Virus record (IMG/VR): IMGVR_UViG_3300034073_002329 | Span: 1-26,233 of that record | Length of the DNA stretch: 26,233 nt | Reading direction: 5' to 3' (one strand) | Source of the DNA: a virus | Shown: positions 6,950-14,345 of the stretch, piece by piece | Layout of the letters: every line of letters begins with the position of its first letter | Position numbering within the stretch: the stretch's first letter is position 1 | Translations under genes and position numbers: made by a program | Notes under the pieces: model-generated | What the model saw: the letters and a program-made list of their open reading frames with translations, nothing else | Database searches by the model: none | What the model was told of the DNA's origin: nothing

Positions 6950-8845
6950 ATGCAGGTTCGTTACATCCAAACAGCCGAACAGTTCCAGGAAGTTCTGCCT
7001 GAATTGAAGCAGATTCCGAAAATGTGTTTGGACTGCGAAACAACGGGCCTGCAAGCAACAATCGCAAAGCTTCGCTTACTGCAGCTCTGTGATGCCACGC
7101 CGGATATTGAGGATCGTACGGTTTATGTTCTAGATCTCTTTAAGTTCGAACCAAACGAAGAGCTCAAGGAACTTATAGAGTCCCGCGCCATGCTCCTGGC
7201 GCACAACATGAACTTCGACTTTCAGTTCCTCCTGTCCATCGGGATTGATTTCAAAAACAAGATCTTCGACACGTACGTCGCAGAGCGCGTTCTTCGTTCT
7301 GGCTTTAAGGAGAAACGGGTCAGCCCTAAGTCTCAGACTACGTACTTTACAGATGTCAGCTGCAGCCTGAAAGCTGTGGCAGAGCGCAGGCTCGAAATCG
7401 AAATCAGCAAGGAGCAGCAGAAATCAGACTGGGGCGCCGAAGAACTCGACATCGAACAGATCGAGTACGCAGCAGGAGACGTTGACATCCTTCCACGCAT
7501 CGCAGCATCCCAGCTGGCCGAACTGAAAGAGGAGAACCTTCTATCTGTTTACGGGCTCGAATCTAAGTGCATCCGCCCCGTGGCAATGATGAGCTACAAG
7601 GGATTCTGTGTCGACTTGGCTAAGTTAAACAAGCTCAAAGCATCTATCGAAGCAGAACTGGAACAGAAAACCGAACAGTTCGTTAAATCGCTGGACGATA
7701 GACTTCCAGCAGGTCTGAAACTTCCTCGGGGAATTGACGGAAAGGTCGCAGTCGGTAAGAGACCGAAAAAGGATTTTAATCCTGGATCCACGACGCAAGT
7801 TATTTCCGCCTTTACTGCTTGCGATATCGAGCTGCCTAGAGACGCCAAGACGGAGAAGAAAACCCTCAATCAAATTGCTCTCGCAGAGTTCGATAGCGAC
7901 GACCCCACGCTGAACCTTTATAGGCAGCGTGTAAAAGTAGAAACAAAACTGGAGCACATCACCAAGCTGCTGGAAAATGTAAATCCAGTGACGCTGCGGA
8001 TTCACTCTGGCTACAACCAGACAGGGGCAAACTCAGGACGCTTCACGAGCAACGGCGCCCCGAAAACAGCTAAAAGAGAAAAGAAAACAGTTTTTGCAGT
8101 CAATATTCAGCAAGTCCCTAGAGGTAAAGAATTCAGGGAGTGCTTCGTCGCTGAGCCGGGATTCAAACTTGTGATCTGCGACTGGGCTCAGATCGAGCTG
8201 CGGCTCGGTGCGGAGCTGATCAACATCCCTCAGATGCGGCAGGCGTTTAAAGATGACATCGATTTACACACAATGACTGCTAGTCTTATCTACAAAAAGG
8301 ACTTACACGAAGTGTCTAAAGATGAACGACAAGATGGAAAGACTCTGAACTTCGCCTTGCAATATGGAATGGGTTATCGTAAGTACAAAACATATGCGGC
8401 ACAGAGTGGTCGCAATTTAAGCTTGTCGGAAGCTAAAGTGGCGCACGCTGCTTTCCACGCTGCGTATCCGCGTTTGAGAGAGTGGCACAGGGAAAGAGCT
8501 TCCCTCGTTGAGGACGGCTGGGCTTACGTCAGAACAGCTTGTGGTCGGAGACGCTTATTAAGTTATGACGATGCGACAATGATGTGCTCCGCAAACACAT
8601 TAATCCAAGGAAGTGGCGCAGATATCTTAAAAATAGCTATAGCGGAAATAGGCCCTCATTTAAACGATAGTGTAAGAATGGTTGCGTGTATCCACGATGA
8701 AATCGTTTTAGAAGTATCGGAAGAAAAAGCAGAAGAATATAAAATAATGCTAGAGAACATAATGAAAAATGCAGCTTGTACAGTGCTTAAAAACGTTCCT
8801 GCAGCAGCGGATGCTAATGTAGGCACTTCGTGGGCGGACAAATGA
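6950..8845 (+). CDS. polA: Family-A DNA polymerase with 3'-5' exonuclease
   Basis: A 631-residue replicative polymerase. The proofreading domain has exo I D28-x-E30, exo II around N86-D90 (AHNMNFD) and exo III Y173-x3-D177. The polymerase domain has motif A D411-WAQIELR, motif B R460-x3-K464-x3-F468-x3-YG and motif C H582-D583-E584. All catalytic residues are present. The position equal to E. coli F762 is Phe (F468), which in the family predicts discrimination against dideoxynucleotides, unlike T7 polymerase with Tyr. There is no 5'-nuclease domain, as is normal for phage enzymes of this size. The last third of the gene, after about 8540, switches to AT-rich codons including several ATA. The stop overlaps the HNH gene start (ATGA at 8842). 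Confidence 0.97.
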   Translation: MQVRYIQTAEQFQEVLPELKQIPKMCLDCETTGLQATIAKLRLLQLCDATPDIEDRTVYVLDLFKFEPNEELKELIESRAMLLAHNMNFDFQFLLSIGIDFKNKIFDTYVAERVLRSGFKEKRVSPKSQTTYFTDVSCSLKAVAERRLEIEISKEQQKSDWGAEELDIEQIEYAAGDVDILPRIAASQLAELKEENLLSVYGLESKCIRPVAMMSYKGFCVDLAKLNKLKASIEAELEQKTEQFVKSLDDRLPAGLKLPRGIDGKVAVGKRPKKDFNPGSTTQVISAFTACDIELPRDAKTEKKTLNQIALAEFDSDDPTLNLYRQRVKVETKLEHITKLLENVNPVTLRIHSGYNQTGANSGRFTSNGAPKTAKREKKTVFAVNIQQVPRGKEFRECFVAEPGFKLVICDWAQIELRLGAELINIPQMRQAFKDDIDLHTMTASLIYKKDLHEVSKDERQDGKTLNFALQYGMGYRKYKTYAAQSGRNLSLSEAKVAHAAFHAAYPRLREWHRERASLVEDGWAYVRTACGRRRLLSYDDATMMCSANTLIQGSGADILKIAIAEIGPHLNDSVRMVACIHDEIVLEVSEEKAEEYKIMLENIMKNAACTVLKNVPAAADANVGTSWADK

Positions 8846-9423
8846 CAAGAGCTCCTAAGAAATTCGAAGAATGGGTCTACTCTGATCCAACAAGCAAAAC
8901 GGGTCTTCGCTGGCTGCCTGGTCAAAAGTGGAGGGAAGCTCACACAGAAGCAGGGGGTATAAACCCTAGAACAGGATACGCCGTCCTAACAATTAAAGAA
9001 AACGGGAAAGATGTAAGATTTACGTGTCACAGGATTGTATATTATTTAGAAAAAGGAGTGTGGCCGGACAAAAATAGAATCAATCATAAAAATAGAATTC
9101 GTTCGGATAATTCTATATCTAATCTAGAGTATATAGAGGGATCCGAAAAGGAAGTAGAATCCATACAGAAAATCGATAGAAGGAATAAAGGGGACCTACC
9201 TAGGTATGTCTCTTGGAATAACCGGGATAAACGTTATCAGGGGTCTATAAGATTAGATGGTAAAAGAAAATCACTAGGTTACTCTAAGTGTATTAATACA
9301 TTACACAAAAAAGCTATAGACATAATAAACACAGAGTACAACAGAAATTTCGAATACACCTTCGTCCAAAGCTGTAATTTTTGTGTACGATGTCCCCACA
9401 CGGATTCTGATCAGGAGGAGTAA
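8842..9423 (+). CDS. HNH homing-type endonuclease with AP2 domain
   Basis: ATG 8842 overlaps the polymerase stop (ATGA) and is preferred over GTG 8830. The 193-residue protein has an HNH core: H63 in CHRIVYYL, then INHKNRIRSDNSISNLEYI with H82 and N94. An AP2-like DNA-binding domain at about 121-160 follows (YVSWNNRDKRYQGSIRLDGK). This pairing is typical of free-standing phage homing endonucleases. The tail has C-x2-C-x2-C at 178-184, a possible metal site. Codons are strongly AT-rich (AGA, ATA), unlike most of the polymerase gene, so it was probably acquired. Placement directly behind polymerase motif C fits homing into a conserved gene. Confidence 0.88.
   Translation: MTRAPKKFEEWVYSDPTSKTGLRWLPGQKWREAHTEAGGINPRTGYAVLTIKENGKDVRFTCHRIVYYLEKGVWPDKNRINHKNRIRSDNSISNLEYIEGSEKEVESIQKIDRRNKGDLPRYVSWNNRDKRYQGSIRLDGKRKSLGYSKCINTLHKKAIDIINTEYNRNFEYTFVQSCNFCVRCPHTDSDQEE
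9413..9420 (+). promoter_or_regulatory. Strong Shine-Dalgarno AGGAGGAG
   Basis: A near-perfect ribosome binding site six bases before ATG 9426, formed from the last codons of the HNH gene. It stands out because most genes in this window have weak or no Shine-Dalgarno sequence. Confidence 0.75.
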
Positions 9424-9425
9424 TT

Positions 9426-9920
9426 ATGCTACAACAGGTTACTAAGGATCTAAATAAAGAATTGGTAGTAATAAAAACATCTCTAGGATACATCTCCTTA
9501 GTAGATGGTGACGATTGTTTTTACGTTTGTCCGGAAATTTTTGAATCCCCCTTGAAGGCAAGTAATAATGCAAGAGCTCTAAAAAAGAAGCACAACATTA
9601 AAAAAAAGGTAAAACTGGACACACCTCTAGCGACAAAACGAAAACCAACTAAGATAGCGAAAGTAAATTCCCTCTACACCGAGGAGGAGATGTCCTCGCG
9701 CCCCCATTTAAGATTCCGAGAGGTCTGGGTGATCCTGAGCCCACGCGGGGAGTTTGTCGAAAAAGCAATCGAGAACGCGACTCTCGTTCAATATCAGACG
9801 GACAGAGCGAAAGCTGAGATATTTAAAAGCTACGAGGATGCTCTGTTTAAGTTAAAGACACTCGATATGGTAGTTAAGAAAGGTCACTACCTGCGTAGAT
9901 TTTTCGAAGAGATGAAGTAA
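9426..9920 (+). CDS. Hypothetical protein (164 aa), basic
   Basis: Begins three bases after the HNH stop with a strong ribosome binding site. A soluble, lysine-rich protein with a basic middle (about 50-80: KKKHNIKKKVK, KRKPTK). The DNA is AT-rich up to about 9690, then base use becomes more like the older genes (CCCACGCGGG lies inside at 9740). This suggests a composition boundary inside the gene. No family recognised. The basic stretch could bind nucleic acid. Confidence 0.6.
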   Translation: MLQQVTKDLNKELVVIKTSLGYISLVDGDDCFYVCPEIFESPLKASNNARALKKKHNIKKKVKLDTPLATKRKPTKIAKVNSLYTEEEMSSRPHLRFREVWVILSPRGEFVEKAIENATLVQYQTDRAKAEIFKSYEDALFKLKTLDMVVKKGHYLRRFFEEMK

Positions 9921-9970
9921 CAAGATAGCGATCAAGTAACAGGCACGCGATTTAACGCTCGAAAACTTGC

Positions 9971-9980
9971 TACGATCGTA
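9971..9980 (+). promoter_or_regulatory. Palindrome TACGATCGTA with possible -10
   Basis: A perfect 10-bp palindrome whose first half TACGAT, preceded by TTGC, could be an extended -10 box, 29 bases before the GTG start at 10000. The 80-base gap has no gene. No firm -35 is seen. Confidence 0.27.
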
Positions 9981-9999
9981 AGAGATAGAGTTTAGTCGC

Positions 10000-11028
10000 G
10001 TGGCTGTTCGGCGCCGTCCTTCCTACGGATTTTCGTTAGCAGGTACCTCTTTTGGTGTGAGCCCGGAAGCGGGGGTCTCGAAAAGCACGCTGGCACAGTT
10101 GTTTCCCGAGCTGGACTTTGGTTCCACAGCAGCTGCCGCAAAACCAGAAGAAGTAGAAAAACCAGACGAAACTACCCCAGCAACACCTAACACCGGTGTA
10201 GCTGCGATCGGACCTGAAGAAACCGTGCCTGGATCCGAACTCCAGAAATACAACCTCGAAGGGAAACTTACATACGGAGCACCTTTTAATATCCAGTTCG
10301 GTCCTACTGGACCTCAGGGACGAGGTAGTCGTCTCGGGTATTCCGGAAGTGCTCCGACTCAAACTCCTGCTGGGATGACGACCCCGACACAGGTGGGGGC
10401 TTCCTCTCAATCCTCGGTTGCGCTTCCGCAATATGAAATGCCGGAGTTTGATTACTCACCCTTCGAAAGTCTGCTCGAACAAGGTCGCGGTATCCTGAGC
10501 AGCATTCAAGAGGCAGCTAAGGGTATGACAGCTGCTCAACAAATGGAGCCCGGCGCCGCTGAACCAACGAGCACCGAAGCCCCGACCGCGCCCACGGCTG
10601 GTCCCGCTGCAGCCTCAACGGTTCCGGTCCGGCTCCAAGTTAAACAAGCTGCTGAAGCTGCCGGCGGCGCAACTAATCTTGGTAAAACTGGCGTCCAAGG
10701 TCTGCTGTCCCAGGGCGTCGATCCCACCCAAATCGAGAAACAAGCTCGCGCTGCAGGTGTGTCACTCGGCAGCAAAGCACAGAGTGCTGTCGACCGTGCA
10801 CAAGTCCAGGCAATTGCGCAGGCTCCCACAAATCTCAAAACCCAAGTTCAGCAAGTCGCGAAAGCCACGGATGCCGGAAGGATCACACAAGCCGGTGCTC
10901 AGGCACTGATTGCTAGCGGTGCAAGCGCAGCGCGTATTGAAAGGGTTGCCGAAAAACAAGGCATCGATATCGGCAAGCAAGCTCAGCAACTCATTAACAA
11001 AGCGCAAGATAAAAAAGGTAAGAAGTGA
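10000..11028 (+). CDS. Ala/Gln/Pro-rich protein with tandem C-terminal repeat
   Basis: GTG start; 342 residues of low complexity. Residues 1-205 are rich in Pro, Gly, Thr, Ser and Ala and look disordered. The C-terminus (about 207-335) holds two imperfect copies of a unit of about 55 residues, each starting QVKQ/QVQQ-A and running through a GVQGLLSQGVDP / GAQALIASGASA core and an IE-x7-G(V/I)-(S/D)-(L/I)-G stretch to a helical end (SAVDRAQ / QLINKAQ). The shape, disorder plus a helical repeat, fits a scaffold, adaptor or virion-associated protein. I recognise no family. The stop overlaps the next GTG (GTGA at 11025). Confidence 0.7.
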   Translation: MAVRRRPSYGFSLAGTSFGVSPEAGVSKSTLAQLFPELDFGSTAAAAKPEEVEKPDETTPATPNTGVAAIGPEETVPGSELQKYNLEGKLTYGAPFNIQFGPTGPQGRGSRLGYSGSAPTQTPAGMTTPTQVGASSQSSVALPQYEMPEFDYSPFESLLEQGRGILSSIQEAAKGMTAAQQMEPGAAEPTSTEAPTAPTAGPAAASTVPVRLQVKQAAEAAGGATNLGKTGVQGLLSQGVDPTQIEKQARAAGVSLGSKAQSAVDRAQVQAIAQAPTNLKTQVQQVAKATDAGRITQAGAQALIASGASAARIERVAEKQGIDIGKQAQQLINKAQDKKGKK

Positions 11029-11558
11029 ATCAGTACTCAATTGAACTTGAACGTAATAACAAAAAGTTAGTCCTCGCCGTCCAATCCAACGACACAGCTC
11101 ATGTCCAGGCACAAGCCGTGGATATCTGTAGAGCTGTAGATGCTACACAATATTCTATAAGCTACGAACAAATCGAAGAATCTGCTTTAGCTAAGTTGTT
11201 CCGCGACTTAGCGTTTAATAACTTCGAGTACACGAAGTGTTTCGAATGGCAGGGTTCCTTCTCAAACAAACAACCTTGTTTTTACGTATTCGGAAAACGA
11301 ATATACGCCCGTTATTCGATTCTTCAATATCTGGACATCCCTAAGGACAACTACTACCCAAAGCCACGCTGCGGCAATCCGCAGTGCATCAACCCGCTGC
11401 ACTTCGATTACAAATCAGCTAAGCACTCCAAACTATCGCCAGGCGACATCGAAATCCTCAAAGCACAACGACGCGAGGGAGCCAGCGTAAACCAGATCGC
11501 CAAAATTTTAAAAGTACACAGAGCAACTATATACAGGCACTTACAACAAGTAGCCTGA
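11025..11558 (+). CDS. HNH-like protein fused to helix-turn-helix
   Basis: GTG 11025 overlaps the previous stop. A 177-residue protein. The middle has F-x-W-x-G (73-77) and C116-GNPQ-C121-INP-LH126, a pattern I associate with phage HNH nucleases of the type with a short Cys-x4-Cys-x4-His metal site. Residues about 137-175 form a clear Hin-type helix-turn-helix (KLSPGDIEILKAQR, GASVNQIAKILKVHRATIYR). Such fusions are free-standing phage endonucleases or DNA-binding relics. The N-terminal 60 residues are unknown. It could also be a transcription regulator with a zinc-binding module. Confidence 0.6.
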   Translation: MNQYSIELERNNKKLVLAVQSNDTAHVQAQAVDICRAVDATQYSISYEQIEESALAKLFRDLAFNNFEYTKCFEWQGSFSNKQPCFYVFGKRIYARYSILQYLDIPKDNYYPKPRCGNPQCINPLHFDYKSAKHSKLSPGDIEILKAQRREGASVNQIAKILKVHRATIYRHLQQVA

Positions 11559-11585
11559 TTTAACCCCAAACCGTTCAGGGACTGA

Positions 11586-11595
11586 TACCATGGTG
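11586..11595 (+). promoter_or_regulatory. Possible -10 box TACCAT within palindrome ACCATGGT
   Basis: TACCAT at 11586-11591 overlaps the perfect palindrome ACCATGGT (11588-11595), about 45 bases before ATG 11636. The same hexamer lies before the 612 gene. Flanks AACCG (11569-11573) and CGGTT (11596-11600) pair as an outer inverted repeat. Possible promoter with operator for the SSB-like gene. Confidence 0.27.
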
Positions 11596-11635
11596 CGGTT
11601 CGACTGCGGTCGGACACCCAAACCAAACCGGAACC

Positions 11636-12280
11636 ATGAACGTTTTTATCCTCGGCCTTCGGGTCACAGCGAGCGCCGCTGAAGACGACGGAACTGTAAA
11701 TGTACTTGCAGAGTCCCTGCCTTCAAACGAAAAACGCGTTGCGACGAAGGTCCAGCTTCTGCAAAAGGCTGACCACTACGTCGGCAAGCTGCTGAAGAAA
11801 TTCGAAGAAGGGCAAACCATCCTGGCGATTGGTCCCACGCGGCCAACTCCTGATGGTGTGCTGCAGATGCAGCCCATGCTCGTGGTGACTGAGGAGAACT
11901 TCCAGGACCTCCTGGCAATCAACCTCTTTATCGCAACCGGCGGCTTGGGTCCCAAAGCTGAGGAGATGGAGATCGGTGACAACACCGTCACCAATAGGTC
12001 TCTCGCATGGCAGACCGAAGACCAAGAAACAGCGTGGATGAAGCTATCCGCCTGGGGAGAGCTCTCTGCTCAACTCGCTGAGCTGGCTCCCGGAACTCCG
12101 ACGATTGGTGTGGGTAAAGTCTCAACCTCCGAGAAGGACGATAAGTCTTACCTCAACTACAATCTGGATAAGGTCCTTTACCTGCCTAAGGCATCACGTA
12201 AAGCACCTGTAAAAGCAGCCGACCCCGAAAAAGGGAAGGTTGCCGCTGCTGCTCTCGGTTCGATCGACTTTTCCCTCTGA
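11636..12280 (+). CDS. Probable single-stranded DNA-binding protein (OB-fold)
   Basis: A 214-residue protein. Residues 2-10 (NVFILGLRV) resemble the first SSB strand. Residues 118-184 resemble the rest of an SSB fold: TNRSLAWQ, WMKLSAWGELSAQLAEL, then PTIGVGKVS and YLNYNLDKVLYL. The segment 55-90 could be an extra OB-like strand set, making it longer than classical SSB. A linker rich in Ala, Pro and Lys leads to a C-terminal tail ending GSIDFSL, reminiscent of but not identical to the acidic SSB tip that recruits partners. Its place between replication genes supports the role. The start is ATG 11636 with GGA upstream. Confidence 0.55.
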   Translation: MNVFILGLRVTASAAEDDGTVNVLAESLPSNEKRVATKVQLLQKADHYVGKLLKKFEEGQTILAIGPTRPTPDGVLQMQPMLVVTEENFQDLLAINLFIATGGLGPKAEEMEIGDNTVTNRSLAWQTEDQETAWMKLSAWGELSAQLAELAPGTPTIGVGKVSTSEKDDKSYLNYNLDKVLYLPKASRKAPVKAADPEKGKVAAAALGSIDFSL

Positions 12281-12292
12281 TCCTCACTGACC

Positions 12293-13081
12293 ATGTTTAT
12301 CGCTGGTGATTTTTCGGAATCCGAAATCCTCTGCAACATTCCGCCTCATACTCTGCGTATCGATCTTCAAGCTCGCCGCTGGAAGTCCGATGTTGATCCC
12401 GACAACGCAATCGTAGACCGCAACGACAACGGTATTCCCATTGAGTTCATCCTCATTGGATTCACGCCGTACTTTGGAAACCTCGGGATGCGTAACCAGG
12501 AAGAGTTCCTGCGTATAGCGTACATCGGTGTGTCTCCCAACCACAGGTTGCTTCCGCCTCGGTGCATCACGACTTCGATGATCTCTGGCAAGTCCAGCCA
12601 GAAGAATTTCATCGCCTACTTCCAAACCCTGTATAACAACCGCATTAACTGTGCGTCTATTATCACTTCAACTAAGTTCGTGACCCGCTCCTTTAACGAG
12701 CGTGATCCGATGACCGGTGCCGACGGGGCGAAGATCAACTTCAATTGCCTGGACTTCAGCGACCGTCCGGCTCAGAACGACGAAGAGGAAAAGCTCCTCA
12801 AAGACGTGTCCGAGTGGCTGGCTAAAGACGGAACAGGCATGGCGGCAAACGCACTGAAGAGCAGCATCCCTGGTGCTGATCTGATCGAACTGCCTTTGGG
12901 CAGCGATCACGCTGCGCTCAAAGCTGAGTTTGCGTCCACGCGGGGCCAAGCTCCTGAGCGTACGTTTGCTGCATCCGAACCCGAAGCCAAAGCTCTGAAG
13001 TCCGCTGAACCTCCTTCACCGAAAGCGAAGAAGGTAGAGCTAACCGAAGAACAAGCAAAAGCACTCGGAATCGATTTTTGA
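12293..13081 (+). CDS. Hypothetical replication-associated protein, tail GIDF
   Basis: A 262-residue protein 12 bases downstream of the SSB-like gene, thus surely co-transcribed. Residues 1-170 look globular with beta-strand-rich segments; 170-250 is a charged linker rich in Ala, Glu, Lys and Pro; the end is LTEEQAKALGIDF. The last residues echo the neighbour's tail (GSIDFSL), as if both use the same partner-docking peptide. I recognise no family. It could be a second single-strand binding protein or an SSB partner. A terminator follows at 13107. Confidence 0.65.
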   Translation: MFIAGDFSESEILCNIPPHTLRIDLQARRWKSDVDPDNAIVDRNDNGIPIEFILIGFTPYFGNLGMRNQEEFLRIAYIGVSPNHRLLPPRCITTSMISGKSSQKNFIAYFQTLYNNRINCASIITSTKFVTRSFNERDPMTGADGAKINFNCLDFSDRPAQNDEEEKLLKDVSEWLAKDGTGMAANALKSSIPGADLIELPLGSDHAALKAEFASTRGQAPERTFAASEPEAKALKSAEPPSPKAKKVELTEEQAKALGIDF

Positions 13082-13106
13082 GCTAACGTAAAAACGAAGC
13101 CAAGGC

Positions 13107-13133
13107 AGCGGTCTTTCTCGGAAGGCCGCTTTT
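13107..13133 (+). terminator. Rho-independent terminator
   Basis: AGCGGTCTTT (13107-13116), loop CTCG, GAAGGCCGCT (13121-13130) pair over ten bases with two G-T pairs and run into TTTATT. It closes the SSB-like gene pair. The next gene's ATG (13137) lies only a few bases past the hairpin, so any expression of that gene from upstream would be through leak. Confidence 0.75.
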
Positions 13134-13136
13134 ATT

Positions 13137-13526
13137 ATGTACCTCAACTGCATCTCAACAAAAATAAAGCAAGATGGTGAATGGGTAAGCCTTTTCGTAG
13201 AGGACGTGGGCTACGCGTACAACGTGGGTCTTGCGATTCACAAGTCGAGACGTGCGGCGAACGATTGGTATCGAAACCGCAAGAACAAAAGAGCTCGCTC
13301 AGTTCTTACAAAACAGGGACCTCGCTCACTGGCTGCCTTACGTACAGCACTAGACATATTAAAGATTCACTTAGAAGTTACGACCGCCAAACCCCTCATG
13401 ATTATGCCCAGTACAAAACGAACCGCTGCCTTAGCTAAGTACCTCAAACGACTTGGGTTTAAGGAGTATCCACAGGGTGAGCAACCTCTCTACTTGCTAA
13501 TAACTCGTCAAACGCCGGGAGAATAA
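13137..13526 (+). CDS. Hypothetical protein, weak acyltransferase resemblance
   Basis: A 129-residue protein starting four bases after a terminator hairpin and its short T-run. The second half (KPLMIMPSTKRTAALAKYLKRLGF, then PLYLLITR) resembles the end of GNAT-type acetyltransferases, where a helix carrying RxxLxKYLxRLGF is followed by a last strand. However, the acetyl-CoA pyrophosphate loop (Q/RxxGxG/A) is not visible. Treat as a remote hint only. Its last 68 bases overlap the opposing nblA-like gene, tail to tail. Confidence 0.5.
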   Translation: MYLNCISTKIKQDGEWVSLFVEDVGYAYNVGLAIHKSRRAANDWYRNRKNKRARSVLTKQGPRSLAALRTALDILKIHLEVTTAKPLMIMPSTKRTAALAKYLKRLGFKEYPQGEQPLYLLITRQTPGE

Positions 13527-13701
13527 CTTTGTTCCTCGCACACCACGAGGCGAGGCTGGAAAACAACCGTTTGTTGATCAGAGACTGCTTATGCACCATC
13601 TCAAAGATCTGGAGAAGCCCGTCCTTATCTAACTTCTTCGCATCCATCATCACTCGATTATGTAAGAACTCCTGTTCTTGGCTCATCCAATCGAGTTGCA
13701 T
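13459..13701 (-). CDS. nblA: NblA-like phycobilisome degradation protein
   Basis: An 80-residue minus-strand protein. Residues 7-50 match the NblA pattern without gaps as I recall it from Synechococcus elongatus: E-Q-x-F at 9-12, a central helix with L-x-x-(I/L)-F, V-x-(K/R)-Q and an (I/L)-F-x-x-(M/L) at the end. NblA is a small two-helix dimer that tags phycobilisomes for breakdown by Clp protease; freshwater cyanophages carry it to remodel the host antenna. Here a tail of about 28 residues (CARNKVILPAFDELL...) extends past the usual length of about 60. It is antisense to the surrounding replication genes and its 3' end overlaps the 13137 gene. The start is ATG 13701; an internal ATG at residue 6 is also possible. 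Confidence 0.65.
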   Translation of the reverse strand: MQLDWMSQEQEFLHNRVMMDAKKLDKDGLLQIFEMVHKQSLINKRLFSSLASWCARNKVILPAFDELLASREVAHPVDTP

Positions 13702-13790
13702 ACCGATAGAGCGGCTCCCTCAACGTTAATCACAAAAGCGGTCAGCGCTCAAGCTGTTTGCTAAGCTCCACACATTCTTCCGTTTTACGC

Positions 13791-14345
13791 ATGGCATCGT
13801 TTTACACAATCCCTGAAGGCGTGACGCACCAACTGATTAAGCACAGTTACATCCAAGGCTCGATATTAGTCCCATATGATCCAAACGATACTCTGAGCAA
13901 TCAGCTGCGAGCGCACAATTTTACAGTTACGACCAATAAGGACACTGATAACTTGGTTAACCCGATCTGGTGGACAACCATGCGGGACAAACAGTACGAC
14001 TGGGTTATCGCGAACACAACAGGCATTAACGATTACAGTGAGTACATACTCGACTACGGAATACAAGTAGCTAAGGAAGGCATAGCTGTACTCGATAGGC
14101 TCTCATTCATCGAACCAGTTACAAAACGCAGGAACTTCCTGCTGTCGAACAAACTGTCGAACATGATCGTCTTATCGCCACGGCCTCGTTTCAGCTCGGT
14201 CAGTGCATCTCGTGATTCGGTCACAAGTTGCTGGTTTGTCTTCCAGCGTCCCGATAAGTGGATGGATGGCACACACGTGTCATACGCTGTAAATTGGGAC
14301 GCAGCTCAAACGCTCCCGCCCCTCGATGACATCGCAATCAAGTAA
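13791..14345 (+). CDS. Methyltransferase-fold protein with degenerate active site
   Basis: ATG 13791 (184 residues) is preferred over TTG 13758. The layout follows phage adenine-methyltransferase-like proteins: a motif I position (ILVPYDPN, 25-32), a motif IV position (YDWVIANTTG, 69-78) and the characteristic C-terminal half with LDRLSFIEP (101-109), R-x-F-L, IVLSPRPRF (126-134) and DSVTSCWFVFQRP (142-154). In active members motif I is E/D-x-x-x-G-x-G and motif IV is NPPY/F. Here the glycines are missing and motif IV reads NTTG. I infer a catalytically dead or repurposed protein. It is transcribed divergently from the nblA-like gene and overlaps the next gene by 20 bases. Confidence 0.55.
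   Translation: MASFYTIPEGVTHQLIKHSYIQGSILVPYDPNDTLSNQLRAHNFTVTTNKDTDNLVNPIWWTTMRDKQYDWVIANTTGINDYSEYILDYGIQVAKEGIAVLDRLSFIEPVTKRRNFLLSNKLSNMIVLSPRPRFSSVSASRDSVTSCWFVFQRPDKWMDGTHVSYAVNWDAAQTLPPLDDIAIK

Noticed and set aside
10036-10431. Minus-strand frame of 131 codons inside the repeat-protein gene
   Set aside because: The Arg/Ser/Cys-rich translation is typical of an antisense shadow of Pro/Gly-rich coding sequence.
13137-13526. Firm acetyltransferase call
   Set aside because: Only the C-terminal helix-strand resembles GNAT enzymes; the acetyl-CoA loop is not visible, so I left it as a hint.
13529-13729. Plus-strand frame of 66 codons opposite the NblA-like gene
   Set aside because: It starts with TTG and its translation has no family look. 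The opposing frame aligns well to NblA, so this is a shadow.
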